From assembly GCA_905160935.1 (NCBI GenBank), contig CAJHZI010000192.1, forward strand, positions 891,001-955,000: DNA of 64,000 bases, written 5' to 3'. Origin of the DNA: Enchytraeus crypticus. Lineage: Eukaryota > Annelida > Clitellata > Enchytraeida > Enchytraeidae. Position 1 is the first letter of the stretch, and the number at the start of each line of letters is the position of its first letter. Shown here piece after piece: positions 25,724-39,026 of this stretch. A program made the translations under genes and the position numbers. Below the pieces are notes generated by a model. That model saw nothing but the letters and a program-made list of their open reading frames with translations. It was not told the origin of the DNA and searched no databases.

Positions 25724-27235
25724 ATATCTATTCATTGTATGATCTATACTGTAGGATTAATGTCGACCAGTATTTGTGATCATTCTAAAATAGTGTGTTA
25801 TTATATCGTTTGGAAGTAAGATGTAAGTAACACTTAAATGAAGTACAGTAAAGCAACTCTATGGGATTGCATAGTTACTTCTTGTTGACTGACTTACACG
25901 AGTATAATGTAGTGATATGGTTTCTAGTTTCTTCTGACAGTCAGTAACATTTGCTTTTCTAAGATTGAACGAACAGTAGGTTTACATATAGATGTGTGTA
26001 TATTGCATAAAATAAACTGTTTTATTCTTTTAAATAAATACAGTACATTGCGAAATGAATTTTATCCCCTTTTTAGAAAGAATCTCTCTGGGGATAAGAC
26101 ATTTTTGTAATGTAATGTTTAATATATAATTATAATTATCAACTATTCCCCTCGGTATTGGTGATTTTTATCCTTAATCCGTGAATCTTAGTTTGCTATT
26201 AACCTTATTGTTTACAATTTCAGAATGTGTATATATACAATGTGTATAAAAATAATTGTCTTAATTTAAAATTAAAATAGCATCGTTTTGATAGGAATAT
26301 TAAATCACTTAATTTTTTCTATTATGCATGTTTATTGTTACTCTCTAGTCATTTTATCATTTATTGACATGAAGTATTTCAGTTATTTCTTGAACTAGTG
26401 TGCAAGGACAGAATTATGATTGTTCTTCTTTACTACTATTTGTAGTTTAGCAGCTAGCGACTTAGCAATGTTTCTATGCATTCTTATCATGCTCGCAGTG
26501 CTCATCGATGTACCCGCTCGTGCTGTTAACCATTACTTCAGATTTTGCTCAACTTGTTCTTGTTCTTGATCACGAATTTAGATTTGTCTTTCTGCCGTCG
26601 CTAAATGTAAATAGTCTGGCAACCACCAGCGGTTCGAACTAAGAATTTTCTTTTCTTTTATGGAATAAAATTCTTTTGAATTTTTTTTTGGTATGTGATA
26701 AAAAGAGGAAGGTGAGAGGGGAAATATTGTGGTAATGACCCATGTTCTAGATTCGCTACTGAGAGCCACGGATTAACAGAAACTTTGATATTCTGCAAGT
26801 CTATCCTTTTTTCTTTATCGTAGACTGATATTTGACTAATCGATTTTTAAACTAAATCTCGCTATGCTTGTAACTTCTATACCGGAATTTGATAGCATCA
26901 CAAATTGTTCTCATTTTGTCATAGTAGCTAGCATCATTGGACAACCGCTGTGCGTTTACTCATTGTTATTGTTGTAGTCATTTTGTGATCTGGTCTACTC
27001 GTTTTAAATAATATTAATGGCGTTCCTTGTCTAATAAAATATATGAATAATGTTAATTATTAATTGTTTCATTGTTATCTTTTTAATTTTGACTCAACGC
27101 CTTAATATCTGATTTTGAATCAGTTGGTGGGATGTTCTAATCCAAGAATTACAGATTATACTAATTTTATGATCTAGAGACTCATGCTTGCGGACATTGT
27201 AGGCCTAATTTTGGAGATTTGGTTGAAATATAAAA

Positions 27236-27356
27236 AAGCTGATGTTAACGTCAGTTTCCTCACTCGAAAGTGATGTCAGTGACGGGCGAGGCCAGGATTT
27301 GAACCCCGCAGATACTGAGGTCGAATACCTTGCCGACTTTGCCATTGGCTCCAGCA
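27236..27356 (-). mobile_element. SINE family A copy, reverse
   Basis: Plus-strand landmarks AACGTCAGTTTCCTCACTCG, GGATTTGAACCCCGC and GCCATTGGCTCCAGC. Confidence 0.8.
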
Positions 27357-28208
27357 AATGTGTTTAACTTGCTGTATTCGACTCTGACCTACAACAACAA
27401 CAACTAGTGAGCTACTGTCTTTAGTTACAACATTAGACAATATGGAATCAAAAATGAGATAAAAACAAAAACTGCCCTACCTATCCCTACTGCGAACATA
27501 GAAAAAGCTGAGAGCACATCCAAAGTTGAGTATTAAAGGAAAGAAGGTTTAGGTAGCTTGTGGACGCAGATGAAAAACAAATGTAAAAATGGGCTTAAAG
27601 TGCCTATTACCGCGGTAAGAAGCAAAAATCTAAAGATAGTTTAATGGCAACCTATATATTTATGTACAATTTTAGACCAAACCAGTACTCAACTAGTAGG
27701 CCTACCTATAGGGTATCAAACTGTTAAGTACAGCTTCCTGCTGTTTTCTTATCTGGTCAATAACTTCTGCCTATTATGTAACGTATCTAACTTTAGTTGA
27801 TATCATAGAATAAGGATCTTTGATTGATATCTATCACTTTTAATATCACATGTTGAACCCATAGAATTAAAACCGTTAGACGATTTATTTCATTTCCATG
27901 TAATCAATCCTTTGAAATTGTGAATGTCCGATATTTTGAAAGTAAGAACAACGGAAATAAACTTGTATTAATTAGACATTTTTACTAAAATTTCTGGAAG
28001 TAATTTCTAATGTAAAGTAACGTTAAATAAACAACAAAAACTTCTGTTATTTCAGTGAACCAGTAACAACTCTTTGTTTTGTAAATATGACAATTGAATA
28101 ACAAATTAGTAGATAAATATATGGTTTATGATATAACCTTAGAATCTTTATTTTTAAAAGCTGGACAAAAATTCAATACCCGCAAGAATATTCTGCAGAC
28201 TATCCTCT

Positions 28209-30926
28209 ATGGCTGCAGGATTTGTGTCTTTCTTTGCTCGCGATCGCGCTAGCTTCGGGAATAGAAACAAAGTAAGGGTTAATTTATTATTATCTTTATG
28301 ATTTAAATTAACTTGTCAGTAATAATTAACTATGACTAACTAATTGTGTAAAACTTGTAATAATAAATAGTAACAACTCCAGCAGTAATTACTGTAATAG
28401 CTCAAACAATTATTTAAAAATAGTTTTCAATGTTTGTTTAGCACTATTGAATCTGGTTCTCTAACGTTCGTAATCATTTAAATTTTGACTAAACTAATTA
28501 ATTACTTAATTAAAAATTGTGTAAAGTTAAATGTAAACAAATGACCATTAGTTTAATGAAAGAGATTTACCAGAACTGCTCTCATCTTTCAATTGTCCAA
28601 TCTTTCTTCAAACTTAGGTAGCAGGAAATAAAGGGAAGAAAGCAAAGGGCTTATTTCAATCCCGACTCATACCTGATTACAACATCCAGCTTGTTTTTAA
28701 AACTATTCACCGACACCGCATTCACAACCTCCTTGCTCATAGAGTTCCACCTATCAATCACACTATGAGAAAAATAGAACTTTTCTTTAGAAGTCTGTCC
28801 TTACACTAGGCTTAAACATACTTCCAGCTATGACCTCTTAAACTGCTATTGGAGAAATTGAAAAAATCTGTTGTTCCTAAGTTGGTAAGCCCATGCATTA
28901 TTTATAAACCTCTATAAGATCACCTCTAATTCTCCTGGTTTCTAGGGTTGTCAGTTGAACTGCCCTTAGTCTCTCCTCATACCTTAATGATTTGAATCCC
29001 CTAATAGTTCTTAATGCTCTTCTGTGCACTTCTTAAATAAGTTAAATATCCTTCCTGTAGTGTGGTCTCCACACTGACATACAATACTCCAGATGATCGA
29101 TGGTTAATGTGGAAGCAGGTCTACTCTCAATTTAGATATTAGGTCAACTAACACATCTGTATACATTACTATTTTGTAGTAATAATTTTGTAATTTAAAT
29201 GTAGACATTTCGAGAGAAGAAAAAGAACATCCCTGAAGGGACCATGAGATATGATTTGCACAAGAGAGCCAATGCTTCGCTGCATTCTGGAATTGATCTC
29301 AAGCAGATTGTTCGTTTGCCACCTGATGAGGAATTGTATGACTGGATAGCTGTGCATGGTATTTCTTTTTCTCTTTAAAGCTTACTCTTTGGCTATGATA
29401 TATTTTTCAAACTTCCATCTTAATGTATTATATTTACCGTCTTATTTTTGCTTGCTCACTAGCATGGCTTTCTTTCGTTATTGATGTTTGTTTGTCATTG
29501 ATCACAGTGATATTTAATTATGTTTATTATTTAATACTGTATAATTTTTAATGTATATCATGCAATAGCATCTCTATACTTCATAACAGTTACCATTAAT
29601 CAAACATTATACAATATAAACAATAATTACTAGCATGTTGTTGTTTTTTTAACATTGCTGACAATCTTGTTCACTATCCTTGGACTTTTTACCTATCTAT
29701 AGATTCAATGACTTGTCTTAGCTTGTCTATCTGTACTATTTTGTCACCTGCAATGTAGATTATATGATTTAATAAATTCTTTCTTTTGAAATTTATAGAA
29801 TACCGTGGTTCTCTGGATCTGTCTTTTGATGATGACATGATTACTCTGCAGTATCTCCTATTTATGTTAATTGACATTTTTGTGTATTTTGCGATCACTT
29901 AAAATAAGTTATAGTTTTGATCTGGAATTGTCAAACACATATGCTTAAAAAGCCTAATAATTTGTAATGCAAGGACTTTAATATATGTCAGTAATCTATT
30001 TTAATTAGGGGGGTTTATTCCTATAACTTAGGCATAACAGCCCATGTTCACTTATAAACAGGGCAACATAAATTACTGTTAGAATATAAATATTCAATGA
30101 AGGAACATTTTGATTGTAAATTAAATTTTAAAATTGGATTTTAAAATATCCTTTTAGGTATGTTTTTATTAATTTACGTTGACATTTTTAAGATTTTGTA
30201 CTAAACTGATACTGATGCTGTTATTTCTAATTTTCAGTGGTGGATTTCTTTAATAGAATCAACGTCATATACGGTGTAATTTCTGAGTTTTGCACTGAAG
30301 AATCTTGCACAACAATGTCAGGCGGCAACAAGTAAGCATTAAATAATGTGTCAAAATAGAATTTTTATATGTATTTACAAATTTTCATTTACATTGTATT
30401 GTTTAAATATAATTTAGCAATAACAGTCATAGTTTACCTAATTGTCCAATCATCTTGGAAACCTGAATGCCATAACTGGAAAGCTATTCAAATTACAAGT
30501 CAGGGAAATATGAAAATTATTCTGTAACAGTTAGAAAACTGTTAAAAGTTTATTTTATTTAACTTTTTGCTGATCTACATTTTTAAAGTGAAATTTTCTT
30601 TCATCATCATTTACAATTATTTAAATAATGCAGTTTTCGGATTTAAAAATTTGATAAGTTAGTTATTCTTGCTTTGAAGAAACTGTCCTATGCATTTGTC
30701 ACTAGATCATTTGTCATTGGCTACCAGGTAAGATATTCGAGCGTGAATCATTATGTGTGGGGTTCAAACCCTGGGCTCGCCCGTCACTGACATCGCTTTC
30801 GAGTGAGAAAACTGACGTTAACATTTGCTTTACCAGCTTTAATAAATGTACTTACAGGTCTACTTTATCTAGAGCTACTTATAGTTCTGGCAAAGTTGAA
30901 TTATTTTCCACAGTTGATGAGAACAA

Positions 30927-30969
<43 letters not shown>

Positions 30970-33900
30970 GGTGTTATGCCAAGTAACAGACCTAGGTACG
31001 TATTCCTACTCACATGCTGCTTTGATGCTCCATAAAGGGATCTACATTTGATTAACTAATTAATCCCATCACAAAAAGAATATGCCTTATCCACACCTTA
31101 ATGTAACCTATATCTCGGAAATAATATGGTGTCTGAGGTGATTTCTCATTGCTTTCCTCAGTTCTTGCTCAGTCGCCTCTTACGGTCCCGCACAGTATAT
31201 AAAGTTATTTCATTCCATTGGTTCAGAGAACAAATATAAACACTCATTTAGTTTTAATTTATTCTTTATTTTATTGTTTTATTTTCAATGGTACATGTAT
31301 GTTTGGCTGTTCTTGCTTGATTGCTGGCTGTCAACTAGATAGGGTATATATATCTTCTTTGATGATCTTGTGCTTGTATGTATACTTGTACTTCAATAAA
31401 CATAGTTCTCTCTCTTTATAGCAAGTACCCACAGATCTGTTGTTCAATGTGTTCTATTGACAGGTATGAGTACAAGTGGTGTGATGGGGATCAGTATAAG
31501 AAACCTACAAGGTTGTCTGCACCACAGTATATTGGCTTGCTACTGGAATGGGTGGAACAACAGATAAGCAATGAAGAAATCTTTCCAGTAACTGTTGGTA
31601 TGATGTCTAACTTCTTGGTATTCAATTTGTAATTTGCTAGGAAACAGAAAAGCTAAAAAGCTGTTAAAGCTAAGGTTGACGTCAGTTTCCTCACTCAAAA
31701 GAGACGTCAGTGACGGGAGAGCCCAGGATAGGATTTGAACCCGCACATTCTGATCCGCGGTCGAGTATCTTACTGACGTCGCCACTGGCTCCAGCCAGTA
31801 AAAAGTCTCAGCAACCAAAGTGTTAGTTGATTTGTTATTTTATTTATAAATAGCATCATACTTGTGCATAAAAATACCATAACAGCTATTAAAAGAATCA
31901 AATAATACATTGATAATCATATTCAAACTTATCTTATGATTTTAATATATTAAAATACTAAAGAAACAGTTTTGAAGTTTCCTGAAGCACCGAATCCTTA
32001 AAGTCATGCAGATTGGTAGAACATTGAAAACGTTCTAAACTGTATTGAAAATGTCTATATACCATATACGCTCATTTAATAGCTGAAATAAATAGTTCTT
32101 TCTGATACATCTCTACTGTCGAATTGTGTCAAAACTCATCGTTTATCACTGATAGGACTTTATAAACAAAGTAACTTCAAAATAATAATGTGCAGTTTAA
32201 TCAATGGACACCATTATGGTCTATGTAAGTGTATAAAGTCTGATTGCAATCTGGAGGTGTTGTCGTAAGTCAAAAAATTACCGCACGTCCTTTAAAACTT
32301 GTAATAATTTTAAAGCTAATATTAACGTCAGTTTCCTTACTCGAAAGCTATGTCAGTGACGGGCAAGCCCAGGATTTGAACCCCGCGCATACTGATCTGC
32401 GGTCGAATATCTTACCGGCATCACCACTGGCTTCAGCTTGTAGATATGATAGGCATAAACTTGGCAATATAGGAATGATTTCAAAAAATTTAATGTACCG
32501 CTTTAGAAGCATACAGAATCTAGTTGCTTTGCTGATTTCTTTTTTTTCACATAATTTGTAATTTGAATCTATGATATTCAAAATTAAATAGTCATCTGGT
32601 GAATTCAATTTTTAAACTGGAATTCAATCAGTCATTTAGTAACTTTTGCACTATTTCTCTGTCTTAGGTGTATTAGGTGTAGAGTGTGAAAACCCTATAA
32701 TGTATGTACATCAGTACGTCCACCTTGACACCTATTACCGTTTAGCATTAGTTTGTATGTAAATTTTGATTTTTAGGCATTCCTTTTCCCAAGAACTACT
32801 TGTCTACAGTGAAAAAGATTCTGTCACGCATGTATCGCGTCTTTGTGCACGTCTACATCCATCACTTTGACAAAATGGTCGGACTTGGAGCGGTATGTAT
32901 TTATCATTTTACTTTGCAAATATTTCTATGTTTACTTTTTCTTTTGTTACACTATGTCATCTCTGATATAGTGAGAGTAAGTCAAGAATCAGGAAAATTT
33001 GGATGATGGCAAGTTGGGCGCTTGCAGGTAAGTAGCTAAGCTGATAACTAAATCACATGTGGTCATGGAGGTTGTGTTATTTCTCTAAGTTTAACTTTCA
33101 AATTGTATGGTTACCTTTGTAATTCAACAATGAATCAATCAATAAGAATTTAACGTCCGTTTCCTCGCTGTTAGGGTCGTTTTTGTTTTTTAATTGTGGT
33201 TTTTATTATCTTCATTGATCATTGTTATGCATAATGCATTAATCAGTGTTTTTAGATATGCTTTTAAATTTATCTATTTGGATATAAATTTCTTTATTTC
33301 CCCATATTGCATCCGGTTAGTTTGAATAATAGACCAACTGGTGTCATAGCATGTGTCAAGCATGTGTCGTAGAAGGCGACTTAAAGCCCAAAGATCCTAA
33401 CCAACGTCACAAAGGGCATTTGGTTGGTGAGAGCCTAGGCTCCAGAAATCGCTACAAAATTTTCAAAAACAAATAATAAAATATAAGAATGACTGATGTC
33501 TTGATATGGTATGAGTCAGAGAGGAGTGGGAAAGGTCTCTTCGTATTCCGGCCTTATTAAAACTGGGATTAAAGGGAAAATGATGATGATGATGACATAT
33601 AAATTTCTTTATTTAATTATTTATAGGAACCTCATGTCAACGCCTGCTACAAGCACTACTTCTATTTTGTGTCGGAATTTGATTTAATCGACAAGAAGGA
33701 ACTGGAACCTCTGGTATAAATTAGAATTTATTGATAATTGTTAAATTTTTTGATCATGCATACTGGTGTTGTGCTCGGCTTGCTGAAGGATAGACCAACC
33801 GTGGACTGCAGCTGTCGTAAAAGGAGTCGAGGTACTAAGATAGCACCAAGGTTAGGAAGGACATGTTGTTGGTGAGCGCCTATGCTTCTGAAATTGCCCT

Positions 33901-33984
33901 TTCCATAAGTTTTATGTCTAAAACGTATGTAAACGTTTAAAGGTCTATTCGTATCGTCGCTAGTTTAACTGGGATTCATGGAAA

Positions 33985-34016
<32 letters not shown>

Positions 34017-34621
34017 CGACGACGACGATGATGATGATGATGATGTTGATGATGATGGTGATGATGATGATGATGATGATGATGATGACGACGACGACGA
34101 CGACGATGATGATGATGATGATGTTGATGGTGATGATGATGATGATGATGATGATGATGACGACGACGACGATGATGATGATGATGATGATGGTGATGAT
34201 GACGATGATGATGGTGAAGGTTATGATGATGAAGATGATGATGATGATATATATTATCGTGTACTGTGTAGTATTCTTTTATTTTATTATAATCTCTGAT
34301 TCCACGATGGATCCAGGCTGGAGATGGCAGCATCTATTTTGTTTCTAAGAAGACCCTACTGAAGAGACTTGGGTGGGGTGCCCAGGGTTGTGGTGCCCAG
34401 GGGTGTGGTGCCCAGGGGTGGGGTGCCCAGGAGTGGGGTGCCCAGGAGTGGGGTGCTACCCCACCTCCGGGATGAGTTTCTTATTGTCAATGAAATTGTG
34501 TGAATTTTGCTTTTAAAATGTGTGATTTCTTAGTCTAAGTATTTCTGATCTTATTACTAACAGTGTTAGTTTAAAAAAAACTTATTTTCAGAAACAACTG
34601 ACATCAAAACTGTGTCGCTAA
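28209..34621 (+). CDS. MOB3: MOB kinase activator 3 (MOB3-type), 7 exons, complete
   Basis: Exons: 28209-28271, 29205-29358, 30238-30331, 31464-31597, 32777-32892, 33627-33713, 34592-34621; 678 nt, 225 aa, the usual MOB3 size. MOB proteins are small adaptors that bind and activate NDR/LATS or MST kinases; the MOB3 branch is reported to bind MST1 rather than LATS/NDR. Seen: [20 protein letters not shown], the [14 protein letters not shown] core helix, zinc-ligand cysteines in [47 protein letters not shown], the histidine pair in [12 protein letters not shown], and [13 protein letters not shown]. The C-terminal coding exon is only 30 nt (KQLTSKLCR) and matches the end of vertebrate MOB3 (KEMTTRMCH in the human protein, from memory). 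Reading through the exon 6 donor instead gives Val then TAA. The ATG sits in a 63-nt exon whose peptide [13 protein letters not shown] leads directly into TFRE. Confidence 0.95.
28560..29110 (-). mobile_element. CR1/L2-like LINE 3' fragment in MOB3 intron 1
   Basis: Read on the minus strand, the interval gives, with several frame breaks, peptides such as [37 protein letters not shown] and [17 protein letters not shown]. This is the hallmark C-terminal region of CR1/L2-clade reverse transcriptase ORF2 (pattern HLEY...W.P...KDI...RR...I.G...L.YEERL...L..RR.RGDLI..YK). It is decayed, with stops and frameshifts, and is antisense to the host gene. Confidence 0.75.
30706..30843 (+). mobile_element. 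SINE family A copy in MOB3 intron 3
   Basis: Contains TTGTCATTGGCTACCAGG, GGGGTTCAAACCCTGGG (box B-like), CGCCCGTCACTGACATCGC and AAAACTGACGTTAACA. It is followed by a CT microsatellite (30930-30970) and a family E repeat. Confidence 0.82.
31664..31796 (-). mobile_element. SINE family A copy in MOB3 intron 4, reverse
   Basis: Reverse complement shows the family module (TGACGTCAGTTTCCTCACTC on the plus strand), box B-like GGATTTGAACCC and the head CGCCACTGGCTCCAGC. Confidence 0.82.
32309..32438 (-). mobile_element. SINE family A copy in MOB3 intron 4, reverse
   Basis: Same module order as the copy at 31664-31796: AACGTCAGTTTCCTTACTCG, GACGGGCAAGCCCAGG, ATTTGAACCCCGCGC and CACCACTGGCTTCAGC on the plus strand. 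Confidence 0.82.
33330..33595 (+). mobile_element. Family C element in MOB3 intron 5
   Basis: Contains ATAGACCAACTGG, GGTTGGTGAGAGCCTAGGCT, AAACTGGGATTAAAGGGAAA and a short (GAT)n tail, ending 32 bp before MOB3 exon 6. Confidence 0.78.
33768..34250 (+). mobile_element. Family C element whose GAT tail has expanded to a 265-bp GAT/GAC microsatellite
   Basis: The body (GATAGACCAACCGTGG, TTGGTGAGCGCCTATGC, AACTGGGATTCATGGAAAGA) runs straight into a (GAT)n/(GAC)n tract at 33985-34250. Both strands of the tract are open for about 120 codons, giving poly-Met/Thr or poly-His/Arg frames that are artefacts. It lies in MOB3 intron 6. Confidence 0.85.
34371..34456. repeat. G-rich minisatellite in the last MOB3 intron
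   Basis: About five copies of an 18-bp unit built on GGGGTGCCCAGG-rGTG, starting about 655 nt after exon 6 and ending 135 nt before the last coding exon. It is strongly G-rich on the transcribed-sense strand, unlike the AT-rich surroundings. Confidence 0.85.
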
Positions 34622-34818
34622 GGATTTGCTCAGAGATCAGGCGAAGGAGATAAACCACAGTAACAACAACAATAGCAGCAACAACAACAGCAGATCCAAT
34701 GGCTGGACAAGCAAATGATAAAACAGGAACTTTGATTCTCTGTCGTTTGTTGTGATAAATAGAATTCTTCTAATTTTATATTGAATTATCTTCTGAACCT
34801 CTTGTGCTTATGTATTAA

Positions 34819-34824
34819 AATAAA
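34819..34824 (+). terminator. Candidate polyadenylation signal of MOB3
   Basis: AATAAA, about 200 nt after the TAA stop. It is followed by three tandem copies of a 21-bp unit (TTTATTAATACTCCAGCTGTG) at 34836-34901. Confidence 0.5.
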
Positions 34825-34835
34825 TGTTAGTAATG

Positions 34836-34901
34836 TTTATTAATACTCCAGCTGTGTTTATTAATACTCCAGCTGTGTTTATTAATACTCCAGCTGTGTT
34901 T
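34836..34901. repeat. Three-copy 21-bp tandem repeat downstream of MOB3
   Basis: TTTATTAATACTCCAGCTGTG is repeated three times almost perfectly, just after the candidate MOB3 polyadenylation signal. Confidence 0.85.
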
Positions 34902-37900
34902 CTGCATTCGTACCCTGCTTACGTTTTGTGTAACGGGTTTAGCGGTTGATATGTTTTTTTGTTTATTACTATGTCATATTTTCTAGTGAATGTTGAAGTA
35001 TTATGCTCAGTATTTTGACTATTTCTAAGCCCAAATCAGTACACTCTGTATACTGTAGCGTTTTAAGCGTTAATTAGTGTATATCTGTAAATACAGTCAG
35101 TTATACTTTTAAACACAGCCAGTTACACTTTTTTAGGTTGTTTTTTAAATATAAACTTTACTATAGATAGGTTCTGTGTAGTTCATTTGTTGTATTTTAC
35201 AATTTAAAAGTTGTTCTTTATAAGTTATCGAAAAATCATAAATTTTGTGAAATTGTATTAACTTTCAATGATATATGAACAATATGAACACTACATTAGA
35301 TATATGATATATGAACACTACAGTAACTATGTCAGATTTTCTGAATTATCTACAGATCGCATAGGTTCTAAATGCTATGTAAGTGGTTATCTTAATGTTA
35401 AAGGACAGCATCAAATTGGGTATTGAAATTTTTATGCCAATTGTGTTTGTTTGTTTAGATCATTTTGTCATCACTTTTGTTTGTCGATGGTAATGTATCA
35501 ACTTAGGTTTATTATTAAAATATTTGTGTTTGACTTGATCTTAGAATTTTGTTATGATTAGTTTTGGCAAGCAGTTTATTGTTTAATTTGTGGGCATTTT
35601 CTTAGGTTTAGGCCATTATGTATAATAATATTTAAAACTGTGAACTGTTTAAGTGACGTACTAAACAGAGAAGTACTTCATGTAATACTTTAGTACTTTT
35701 TTGAGATGGAGTACTTTATAATATACATATATGTAATTCTAATAAAACCTTTATGGCTAAAGATTAAACATTGTAATAAGATGATCATCCATAAAGATAT
35801 CTATCGCTTTCAGTATCACATGTTTAAACTCTAGACGTTATATTATTTTTTTGGACATATGTCATCGACGTGCAATTAATCAATGAAACTTTGGTCAAGA
35901 GCTTCAGTTGTTTATCGTACCAGTTGATGGATTTGACTTTTACTTGTATTTCTTTATTATTTATGTAAAAATTCTTCTTGTGTGCAAATGTGATGTTTAT
36001 CAGTAAATGTGTGATTAATTATGTGTTTGTATTTTTGCATTTATTTGTTATTTATTGTTCGTGTTGTATTTTAGCAACTATTTTAAGTGTCTTACATGTA
36101 GAATACTCTATGTGAAGTGCAATTATAGAATTTCCTCTACAGCTATGATTGGTTGCTTATAGTCTGCCGAACGTGAAGAAAATGAACATGTACGTTGATG
36201 CTTATTTAACCTTGCAATTTATTCTGTTATAAGTTCATAACTGAGATAGTACAAACTAAAACTGCTTATGATCTGTAACAGCTGACGAATCCAGATGCTG
36301 TGAAATGCATCGAGAAACCACTTTCTCTTTTTAGTCTTCTTGTAGATGGCAAATCCAAGGTATATTCACAGTCGGCCTTGCTTACACTGGAGAGTTTTTC
36401 CGCAATCCGTCACGCTCATTAGAGAGTTTTCCATCATCCATGAAGCTCTGTAGAGATTCCTGTGCTGGCCCTTCATTGACATCGTCTTCGAGTGAGGAAA
36501 TTGGCGTTAACATTGGCTTTTAAAAGAATAATTATGAGACACTTTAATTACGTTTTTAAAATGTTTAAAGATTTAAAATAAAAATTACTAAAGCCGTGCA
36601 GATTACATTACCTGCTATGATGTATTTACTTTTATTTTTCTGCCTTTAGTAGAGAATTTTCCAGATTCGAATTCGCTGAATAGGCCTATGATCGGTTAAC
36701 CGAACGATTTAACAGAATATTTACTTATTTTGTTGTTGCTAGGTTGAGTAATCGAATCAGTCAAATCAAATCCGAATTGTTGAATTCTTTATAGATTAAG
36801 TCATACTTTTAAATAATGTTATACAGCCTGTATATTCCGTGTCGTGTGATCAATGCATATCTAGTGTCATACAATAACAACTAATTTAAAATATTAAAGA
36901 GAATGAGTCTATTTTTGGACATAATTGACTGATTTATTGGTGTTATAAAAACGTAACATTCAAACATTCAGCAAAACTACATTCAGCAAACAATATACTC
37001 TATGCTAAACATCTAATAAGATAAATGCAGTATATAAAGTTTCGTCAAGTTTCGATCTACAACGATAAGTTCACGTAGTGTCTTTCTTTCACACTATCCT
37101 CTGGATTGCATAAATTCGGTGATTTCAGAATGTTGTCAAAGTAGCGATCTAGCAAAAGAGTTTGTGTATTTTCATCATTCACAAAAGTAAAATAGTTTCT
37201 TAAGAGGGCCTTTCGCTTCCAAATAAAATGTTAAACATCTTATCAAGTTTCGAGAGAGCTGAATTTTGAAACTAGCTAAAATTAAAGTAAGCCTCTTGTG
37301 CTCTTTTCAACTTAATAGGCAAAATTGGTACATTTAAATTTTGTTCTGCTTTATTACACCATGCTTTCAGCAGTAGATGATTTCGATTTACATTTCTTCG
37401 AATCGTTTGAATCTTATACTTTTCATTGTTCATATATCTGATGTGAAAACGACGTTAAACACTAATTAAGGTAACGATATTCAACAATAAATAACAATTA
37501 GCAAGTGATATCAGTAACAAACGATCTAAGTAGGGCAGTGGAAAGGGGCGCCGAATTTCGCAACGAGGAATCAATCTATAATATAATATGCCTACCGCCA
37601 GCAGCGGGCAAATGTTATGTGGAAAACATCGTCGTGATTAATGCAATAAGATGATCACATTGGTGTAGAGAATCGAAATCTATGCTACACGGTAACTTAA
37701 GAAATCTTCATCTAAGTCGCAAAACATCAAACCGTAACTAAAATATTTAGGTCTACAAAGCGTACAAAAACTAGAAAACTATTTACAATGCAGAGCACTT
37801 ACAAATTCAGTCAAAACTTCACATGCTTAGTTTTATCGCTTGTAAGTTATGAAATGTGAACTATTAGGCTGTTTTATTATATAACATAACAACAATTAGA

Positions 37901-39026
37901 GTGCTACAGTCATCAATGACAACATCGAGCACTATTGAGACAAAATCAAGCCGGCGAGCAAAAAAATAAGTTCCAAAAACGGTGCAAATTCCAAAATCCA
38001 GAAATTCAGTCCAAAGTAAAATAATTAGATACTATCAATAGTTTATTTTTTGAATTTTCGTATTCCTTCAGAAAAGCAAAAACGATTAAAACAGGAGGAA
38101 GATAAGTTATTGAAGTGAAGAGCTAAGATATTAAATATTAAATAAAAACTTAAATGACATTTCCTTATTACTGAAAGTAAAAATATCAAAAAATATGTCG
38201 ACTCTCAGAAAATTTTATTTTACTGTAAAATAAATGCGTCATAAATCGTTTCTAAATATTACTTTAGTGATTTATAAATAAGGAGTATAATTATTGTAAG
38301 TTACTCAAATTATCTTGTGTGTATTTTGCAGTCCATGTCATTTTCATTGGTCGACATAAAATTCTGTTTTGTGTGCTATTAATAAGCAGATGAAAGAACG
38401 ACAATATCTTCCAAATTAAAGTAGGCAAATGAAAAGGCGCTTGCAAAGTTTAGCATGCACAAGGTCTATTATCAATGTTTTACTAATATTTCTTCAACTT
38501 CACCTTTATACACATTTAGTTCGTGCATTTTGCTGTTGCATTAGCCTGTTTGTGTGTTGTGTGTATGTGAACTCTACAGGGTTGAATGACCCATTTTAGT
38601 GTTCATATTAAATTCAGTTGAATTAAATTTTAATTACTTAAAATTGGAATTCGCACATTTTCTTAACAAGCACATTACAATTGGCTATGCAAATTACTGA
38701 AAATGCTGATGAGATTATTTTCAAAATGTCTGGGACCAATAATTGTAAATCAATTTGTTAGAGGCTACAGATATACGAGAAAATATTCAAAATAGTATCT
38801 TATAAAAATTAAAAGAATAAGAAACTTGAATATATAAGAATATTAAGACTTTATTCACCTCAGAACTGAGAGGACCAAAATTTCAAATAGGCGTAGTATC
38901 ATTTCAATGTTGCACTTTCAATTTTTATTTATAAGTTTGGCATTATGCAATTAATCAAAATTATATACGTTTAATTCTATTCACGAAGGAAGTAAGAGAT
39001 AATAACATAAAATGCTTAAATTAAAA

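Larger units (their letters stand above)
22273..28208. other. Intergenic, AT-rich, between the RhoGAP gene and MOB3
   Basis: No recognisable protein exon. It contains a reverse copy of tRNA-type SINE family B (23488-23696), a reverse copy of SINE family A (27236-27356), a truncated family B fragment (27828-27935), and three long AT-type microsatellites (23141-23212, 25418-25521, 25676-25722). The rest is unremarkable AT-rich sequence. Confidence 0.55.

Noticed and set aside
29689..29898. 69-codon minus-strand frame in MOB3 intron 2
   Set aside because: It may be a decayed retroelement fragment, but no diagnostic motif was seen.
33965..34348. Two overlapping ~120-codon frames, poly-Met/Thr on + and poly-His/Arg on -
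   Set aside because: They are translations of the GAT/GAC microsatellite that ends a family C element inside a MOB3 intron.
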